Shown: piece after piece, positions 58,301-64,000 of the stretch
Layout: every line of letters begins with the position of its first letter
How positions within the stretch are numbered: the stretch's first letter is position 1
Assembly (NCBI GenBank): GCA_013396655.1
Contig: WBMV01000074.1
Location: forward strand, 124,001 to 188,000
Direction of reading: 5' to 3'
DNA from: Campylorhamphus procurvoides
Taxonomy: Eukaryota; Chordata; Aves; Passeriformes; Dendrocolaptidae
DNA: 64,000 nt
The notes under the pieces: generated by a model
What the model was told of the DNA's origin: nothing
What the model saw: only the letters and a program-made list of their open reading frames with translations
Database searches by the model: none
Made by a program: the position numbers and the translations under genes

Positions 58301-60955
58301 TATGAAGAGGGGAAGGAATTTTTAAAGAATTAAGACCGGATGAAGAAGATGAATCAATTCTGTTGTCTTTTTTAAAAACAGTATTTCACTAACGTCCTGA
58401 CATGGGAAAACACTTTGAAATAACCTTGTTCCATTGGTACTGATATCAGGGAAATACATGGTCTGTGCTTGTAGCCTTGAATGTGGGCTCATATTTACAC
58501 AACATGTGACATCTTAGGTGTCTGGAACCTTTGCAGATTAGGAAGCAACAGAAACAAAGCCATGCAATCAAAATAAAGTAATGAATGCCAAAGCTTTTTA
58601 ATTGACTCTTCATGGCTGCATAATATTTGTAAGTCTCCTGTTCAAAGCCCCCAAATTATCAAAGGATCATGTGGGGGAAGTAGAAGGCACAGACCTCCAA
58701 AGATATGTACAGCCCTCTGTTCTTACAGATATCTATAATCTATAGGCTTTTCCCTAAACTAATCATGCTGCATTTCAGAAATAATTTGGCTTTTTTTTTG
58801 TTCTTGCTAATTCTGTTTCATTCCAACATAAATACTAGTTAAGAGTCTACTTCTCCAGATTAGTTGCAACAGTCAATATCATAAAAACAAAGCAGTTGCT
58901 GCTGTTTGTCATGTTTATGTGCCTTTTTTCCTTCCATGCTCAGCAAAAGACAAATGTTTTACTCCCTCCATATGGTTTCTGAAATATTTGTACTGTCTTA
59001 GCACTTTCACCAACTGGGAAAGCATTCTGAACAAAAGATTCACAAGACTGCAGTTTTTAACTTACAGAAACTTTTCTCCACACTACTTGGCAAAACTTTA
59101 AGAGAATTTTCATGCACATATGTTTAGTAAATTCCTTCACAATACACTGCAGGCCAGAAGCTGAGAGAGGAAGGGAACAGGTAAGATTAAGGAATGAAAG
59201 TATGAAAAACCCCACTTTTCACAACTTATGCCTTTCATCTCAGAAAAATGTATTGGAAGTGTCCCTTACTTTTTCTAGTCTAGTGGGGAGATGGAAAGAG
59301 AAAATATAAAGGAAAGCTAGGGAAGAAAAGATAGAAGTAAAGATTCAGGGAATAAAATTTTATCTTGTTTCCAAAGGCTGAAAACATTCCAGGAAAACAA
59401 AATAAGGTAAGTTCTTTTGAGAACAAAAGAAGCCCTGAGAAAACCTGGAGTACCTAAATCAGAAGTTTTGCAGTTTCTTATGCAGTTTTTGCAGGAGAAA
59501 TCTAGGCTGCCTGACAGACAGACTGTTTATCTCCTCAAGGATACAGGCTGAGCTGATGTAACCCTTCTGCTAATACCCTGGAAACAGCAGTTGAGCTCCA
59601 GTGGCACAACTCCAGGGATTGTTGTTTTGGAAAGGACCAAGGTCACCTATCAGATCCTGTGAGCAGACTGGAAGTTGTGGGAACTGCTCCCTCTAGGCAG
59701 GGCACACCATGGGAACTCCAGGGTTTTATTCTTTCCTCCTGCACCTGTTAGGCTTGAAATGATGACCCAGATTGGTGACAAGGTGCTCCACACCTCATGC
59801 TAACAGCCCACATGCCTTTATCACCTGCTGCTGAGTCACATGCCAGCAGCACAAAGGTGCTGTTAAGAGCTAAGTGAGAGGGAACTCTGTGTTTCTGTTC
59901 ACTTCCCCATGGCAACATGTTTATCAGTCGTCGTTTTGGCTCATTTCACTCTAACCATGCTATGATAGAAGACTAGCAGCTCCTTACACATGGCTGAGAT
60001 AGATGCCAGTATTAACAGGAGCTAATTCTCTCTAGGTAGAGTTTTGCTTCAAGCTGAAGTGTAATGAAATGGCCATTGTCATCTTTTTTCCTTCTCTCTT
60101 TTTTTTCCCCTAATAAACCTTGCACATTTATTACAAAAGACAACATGCAGAAAAATGGAAACTTTGCTAAACTCAAAAGACAGGCAGAAAGCGACAAACC
60201 ACTGATGCCAAATGATACAGAACCAAAATATTTAGCTGCATTTTACAGACAGTTTAGTAATCTTATGGCCCCAAACTCTTTTGTAGCTATGTTTTTTAAG
60301 CTATGATGATGGAGATGGTAATAATATTCTGCAATTCAAGGAGTTCTGTTCTGGGGCTATGAGAAACCTATTTTTGCTCACTCAACTGTGTATATCCAGA
60401 TGCCCTCTGAGAGCTTTTATTTTGCTTCGTCAATCACTGACCCCAGATAGGAGGCAGGATATGCAGTTAATCAGGTGGGAGGCCTGATGTCTGGTGTGAA
60501 TTTTCTATGGCATCAGCCAATTTGTAGAACAAACTGTAGGTACAGGGTAGGAAGCCCTAGCAGTGGTATCAGTGTGATGGAGATCAAAGGAGTGGAGCAC
60601 AGGGAAAGGCAAAAAAAAGTAGATAAAAAGAAAATGTGGGATAGATTGAGAAGCAACACAGCAAATAGTTTTAGAAGGTTGGCAAAAAATTAAGAATAGT
60701 AGTCTTGGGCAAAGCTTTAGATAATGACTTTGAATGTAATGGTTTTATTTTCAACCCTTGTTTAATATTCCTTCTGGATGGACAACAGGGTGCTGCTTTA
60801 TTAAACCACAGAAGTGATTCCAGCACTTATCTTACTAAATGGAAGAATGTGGCAGAGGTCAGGAGCTGAAAGCCCTTGGGGCAGGATAGGAAGAACAAGC
60901 ACAGCACAGGAGGCAAAGGATCTCTTTGTTCAGGTAGTTTTCAGGAAAAGCTTGG
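55346..60955. other. Intergenic region between F5 and SLC19A2
   Basis: About 5.6 kb without a gene I can name. Several minus-strand open stretches at 56014-56579 and 57054-57290 contain membrane-like and glycosylation-like sequence but are interrupted and unrecognised (see findings). The rest shows nothing identifiable. Confidence 0.5.
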
Positions 60956-60958
60956 ACT

Positions 60959-61565
60959 TGCCCCTGAGGGGGAAGGGGTGATGAAGAATTTTGGAGGGCA
61001 CAGTGACCCACGCGGGTCCCCAGCCCTGTCCCCGGGGGTAAATATGAGATGAGGAATATGGGGGGCACAGTGACCCACGCGGGTCCCCAGCCCTGTCCCC
61101 AGGGGTAAATATGAGATGAGGAATATGGGGGGCACAGTGACCCACGCGTGTCCCCAGCCCTGTCCCCGGGGATAAAGGTGTGATGAGGAATTTGGGGGGC
61201 ACAGTGACCCACGCGGGTCCCCAGCTCTGTCCCCGGGGGTAAAGGTGAGATGATTAATTTTGGGGGGCACAGTGACCCACGCGGGTCCCAGCCCTGTCCC
61301 CGGGGGTAAAGGTGTGATGATGAATTTGGGGGGCACAGTGACCCACGCGGGGCGCCAGCCCTGTCCCCGGGGGTAAATGTGAGATGACTAATTTTTGGGG
61401 GCACAGTGAACCACGCGTGTCCCCAGCCGTATCCCCGAGAGTAAATGTGGCATGATGCATTTTGGGGGACACAGTGACCCACGCGAGTCTCAGCCCTGTC
61501 CNTGCCCCGGGGATAAATGGGAGATGATGAATTTTGGGGGGCACAGTGCCCCACGCGGGTCCCAG
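60959..61565. repeat. GC-rich minisatellite, about 67-bp unit, nine or more copies
   Basis: The anchor CACAGTGACCCACGCG recurs at 60999, 61066, 61133, 61200, 61268, 61334, 61402, 61470 and 61542. The spacings are 67, 67, 67, 68, 66, 68, 68 and 72. Each unit carries GGGGGGCACAGTGACCC, CACGCGGGTCCCCAGCC and TGTCCCCGGGGGTAAA. One N interrupts it at 61502. The long minus-strand open frames come from a unit lacking stops in all three minus frames; 67 is not divisible by 3, so the frame cycles. Confidence 0.95.
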
Positions 61566-61589
61566 CCCCCCCACCCCGCACACACGTGT

Positions 61590-61782
61590 TTCAAGCCCCG
61601 CCCACGGGGACGGTACTGACCAATCAGAGCGCGGCTCTCAGCCCCGCCCCCGCCGCGCCGGCCAATGGCGTTGCAGTGCCGCCCCAGGTGCCGGCGGCGG
61701 GAGGTGCTTCTCGGAGGTGACCCGGGACGCGCCCGCCGCGGCAGCGCCTCCCGCCCCGTCAGCGCCTCCCGCCCCGTCAGCG
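61590..61782 (+). promoter_or_regulatory. SLC19A2: CpG-rich SLC19A2 promoter region
   Basis: Very GC-rich with two CCAAT boxes (61620-61624 and 61662-61666) and GC-box motifs (CCCCGCCC at about 61596-61603 and 61642-61649). It lies directly before the sequence gap and before SLC19A2 exon 2, as expected of a TATA-less housekeeping promoter. Confidence 0.7.
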
Positions 61783-61979
61783 NNNNNNNNNNNNNNNNNN
61801 NNNNNNNNNNNNNNNNNNNNNNNNNNNNNNNNNNNNNNNNNNNNNNNNNNNNNNNNNNNNNNNNNNNNNNNNNNNNNNNNNNNNNNNNNNNNNNNNNNNN
61901 NNNNNNNNNNNNNNNNNNNNNNNNNNNNNNNNNNNNNNNNNNNNNNNNNNNNNNNNNNNNNNNNNNNNNNNNNNNNNNN
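61783..61979. other. Assembly gap (197 N), probably hiding SLC19A2 exon 1
   Basis: A run of undetermined bases between the CpG promoter and the end of intron 1. Human SLC19A2 exon 1 encodes the N-terminus and first membrane segment; no such sequence is readable on either side, so it most likely falls in this GC-rich gap. The true gap length is unknown. Confidence 0.75.
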
Positions 61980-62055
61980 GTCTCTGTGTGTGTGTGCCTG
62001 TCGGTGTGCCTGTCGGTGTGTCTCTGTGTGTGTGTGCCTGTCGGTGTGCCTGTCT
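61980..62055. repeat. TG-rich tandem repeat at the end of SLC19A2 intron 1
   Basis: Two roughly 38-base copies of GTCTCTGTGTGTGTGTGCCTG followed by TCGGTGTGCC units, directly after the gap. The repeat runs into the gap, which probably explains the assembly break. Confidence 0.8.
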
Positions 62056-62106
62056 GCTTTTGCTGGTGGGTGCTGGGGAGTCACTGCCGCCTTCCCCGCC
62101 CTGCAG

Positions 62107-62712
62107 GTGTTCAACGAGATTTACCCGGTGTGGACTTACTCCTACCTGGCGCTGCTGTTCCCGGTGTTCCTGGCCACGGACTACCTGCGGTACAAGCCCG
62201 TGGTGCTGCTGCAGGGCCTGAGCCTCATCGTCACCTGGTTCATGCTGCTGTACGCCCAGGGGCTGCGCGCCGTCCAGTTCCTCGAGTTCTTCTACGGCAT
62301 GGGCACTGCCACCGACATCGCCTACTACTCCTACATCTACAGCGTCGTCGATGTCAACCTCTACCAGAAGGTCACCAGCTACTGCCGCAGCGCCACCCTG
62401 GTGGGCTACACGGTGGGATCGGTGTCCGGGCAGGTCCTGGTGTCGGTGGCAGGATGGTCCCTCTTCAGCTTGAACGTCATCTCCTTAACCAGCATATCCA
62501 TTGCCTTCGGCACGGCGTGGTTCCTGCCGATGCCACAGAAAAGCCTTTTCTTTCACCACGTCTCAAGTCGGCAGCTCAGTTGTGAAATGAAGGTGATGGA
62601 TTGTAAAAATGGATCGGCTGTCCAAGATCATCCCGATGTGCAGAGGACACCTGGCTGGGAGGATGAGACTAAAGTTCCCTTAAATGGGGAGGATCATTCA
62701 GCAGAGAAGCAG
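62107..62712 (+). CDS. SLC19A2: SLC19A2 (thiamine transporter THTR1), exon 2
   Basis: A plasma-membrane carrier that imports thiamine (SLC19 family, 12 membrane segments). The exon is 606 nt, both ends phase 0, acceptor CTGCAG at 62101-62106 and donor CAG|GTGGGT. It encodes 202 residues closely matching human THTR1, from [20 protein letters not shown] through [60 protein letters not shown] and [13 protein letters not shown]. This covers membrane segments 2-6 and the first part of the central loop. Exon 1 is not readable (gap) and exons 3 onward are past the window. The first part is extremely GC-rich at third codon positions; the loop part is not. Confidence 0.95.
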
Positions 62713-64000
62713 GTGGGTTGAGCCCTGGGTTTTCATAAGGAGAAGATTCTGGGTTGCGTGATGTGGTTGTCACGCATGCATATGTGCACATATATACGTA
62801 GCAGCAGAGATGTAATATCTAACAGCAAAAAAGTATCCCTTTGCTTATCCCACTTCCTCATTTATGGCACAGGGGAAATTATTAATGGCATCTTTTTGCT
62901 GTTTGAGTATGGTAGGCTGCTCCTTAGTTTTCTGAAATTGTTCTCCACGTCTCCCAGTGCTGTAATTAAAATGCTCTGTGCATCAAATTGCTGTTCAATG
63001 GTACAAAGCAAGGCATATCTCTGGAGCACTAAAATTTCAGTATGCATCCAAATTCCACGTGTGCTTCTGGATGCATTAGTGACTTGCAGAAAAGAGGCAA
63101 TTCTTCCTGAACTCGCATTTTGACATTTGTTACTTAACTGTTGTGCAGTAATAAGCTGTGCAAAATTGGGGTTTATCTTATAACCCTGGAAGGAAACTTA
63201 TCTACAAAGGAAAAGACATTGATTAGTTATAGGTGGCCAGAATATGGATAAATTGCACTGAGGTAGTGCTTGTGGCTTTTGTGGGCTGCATAACCTCTAG
63301 CAAAGCCACGTGTATGGAAACAAGTCTGCAGGCACCACAAGGTGAGTGAGCAGCCTCCAGTTTTGAGACCCAGTGTGTGTGTGTGGTTGCCTGCTGGGCA
63401 GGTCTCTGCCACGCTGTTCCAGGTAACACACGTGTATGGAGAACCTCTAGGGAGATTCTCAGCAGGGGGATTTGAGGCCCTGGGGAGAGGTCAGCCTTGC
63501 TCCTCAGACAGAAGGAGGCTGTGCTTGTTCTGAGAACAAGCCAGAAGGTAAGGACGGCTGTTGGACTAGTCAGCAATGGGTATTTCACTTACCAAGGAAG
63601 CCACCGTTAGCTAGTTTGAGGTAGGCAGCATCCAGGGCTGCTTTCAGCTTCTCCAGCTGCAGCTGAGAATTAAAGGTATTAACATTCCAGGGACTTAATC
63701 CTGCCCCATCCAGCACGATCTTGTGTGAGCAAAGTCTTTGTAACTGTGTTATGCTTGTGTGCTGAAGGGTATTTGTTAAGACAAACTCTGTGCCAGTAAT
63801 GACTAAGGTATAACTTATCCATCCCTTTTGTTTATCCTCTTCCCACCCTGTGAGAGTACACGTGCTTCCAAAGTAATGGTGAAAAGTGTAAAAAAGGAGC
63901 AAGTAGACCTGTGTAGCTCCCCAGAGTTCAGTTAGACCAGGTGCTAAAAGCTGAGAAGCACTGGTGTGTGATGGTAGTCCTCCTTCGTGAGGTAATGACA
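62713..64000 (+). other. SLC19A2 intron 2 (partial)
   Basis: Begins with GTGGGT after exon 2 and runs to the window end without the next SLC19A2 exon (no recognisable LWNDF-type coding). A possible exon of an unknown minus-strand gene lies at 63593-63761. Confidence 0.7.
63593..63761 (-). other. Candidate exon of an unrecognised minus-strand gene
   Basis: On the minus strand a 169-base open stretch is bounded by an acceptor-like TACCCTTCAG and a strong donor CTTG|GTAAGTG. It encodes a peptide containing KIVLDGAGLSPWN and QLQLEKLKAALDAAYLKLAN, which looks protein-like (amphipathic helix). I do not recognise the protein, and one exon alone cannot establish a gene; a pseudogene or chance is possible. 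Confidence 0.25.

Noticed and set aside
60859..61583. Long minus-strand open frames (up to 240 codons) rich in Pro, Gly, Cys and the motif GHCAPQ/GSLCPP
   Set aside because: They lie almost wholly inside the 67-bp minisatellite, whose unit lacks stops in all three minus frames; the frame cycles between repeats. No start context, splice site or protein family supports a gene.
61534..62721. Single 395-codon + strand frame running from the promoter through the N gap into SLC19A2 exon 2
   Set aside because: The part before 62107 is promoter, gap and tandem repeat read through by chance; exon 2 has its own acceptor at 62101-62106.

Overview
The window is vertebrate nuclear DNA, almost certainly from a bird. 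It has large spliced genes, CR1 LINE 3' ends, avian-type LTR remnants, compact introns and short-read assembly marks: one 197-base N run and two single Ns. Three protein-coding genes are visible, all on the + strand: the 3' part of ATG3 (202-14113), a complete 25-exon coagulation factor V gene F5 (20719-52393), and the start of SLC19A2 (promoter near 61.6 kb, exon 2 at 62107-62712, continuing past the window end).

Region by region. 1-14.1 kb holds ATG3 from about human residue 79 to the stop codon. Its last intron is a minor-spliceosome (U12-type) intron. 14.1-20.6 kb is intergenic and contains a suspicious local duplication joined by a single N. 20.6-52.4 kb is F5; its exon sum is 5811 nt, exactly in frame, predicting 1936 residues with the order signal peptide-A1-A2-B-A3-C1-C2. 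The introns carry several CR1 fragments (mostly antisense to the gene), a solo-LTR fragment and a GC-AG splice donor. 52.4-60.9 kb is intergenic and contains a decayed ERVL-like element on the minus strand. 60.96-61.57 kb is a roughly 67-bp-period GC-rich minisatellite lying against the CpG-rich SLC19A2 promoter. The sequence gap just after that promoter probably hides exon 1.

Functionally the genes are unrelated. ATG3 is the E2-like enzyme that lipidates ATG8 proteins in autophagy. F5 is the cofactor of factor Xa in prothrombinase. SLC19A2 is a thiamine transporter. F5 followed by SLC19A2 in the same orientation matches the human 1q24 order. ATG3 lies on a different human chromosome (3q13), and the selectin genes expected upstream of F5 are not seen here.

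The most interesting signal is in F5. By gap-free local comparison with human factor V, all three heavy-chain arginines cut by activated protein C (Arg306, Arg506 and Arg679 in mature human numbering) are replaced, by Val, Lys and Val. The three thrombin activation arginines are kept. The Arg506 position is the factor V Leiden site. The B domain is also about 300 residues shorter than in human and lacks the nine-residue tandem repeats, but it keeps the inhibitory basic stretch. Human comparisons are from memory of the reference proteins; no database search was run.
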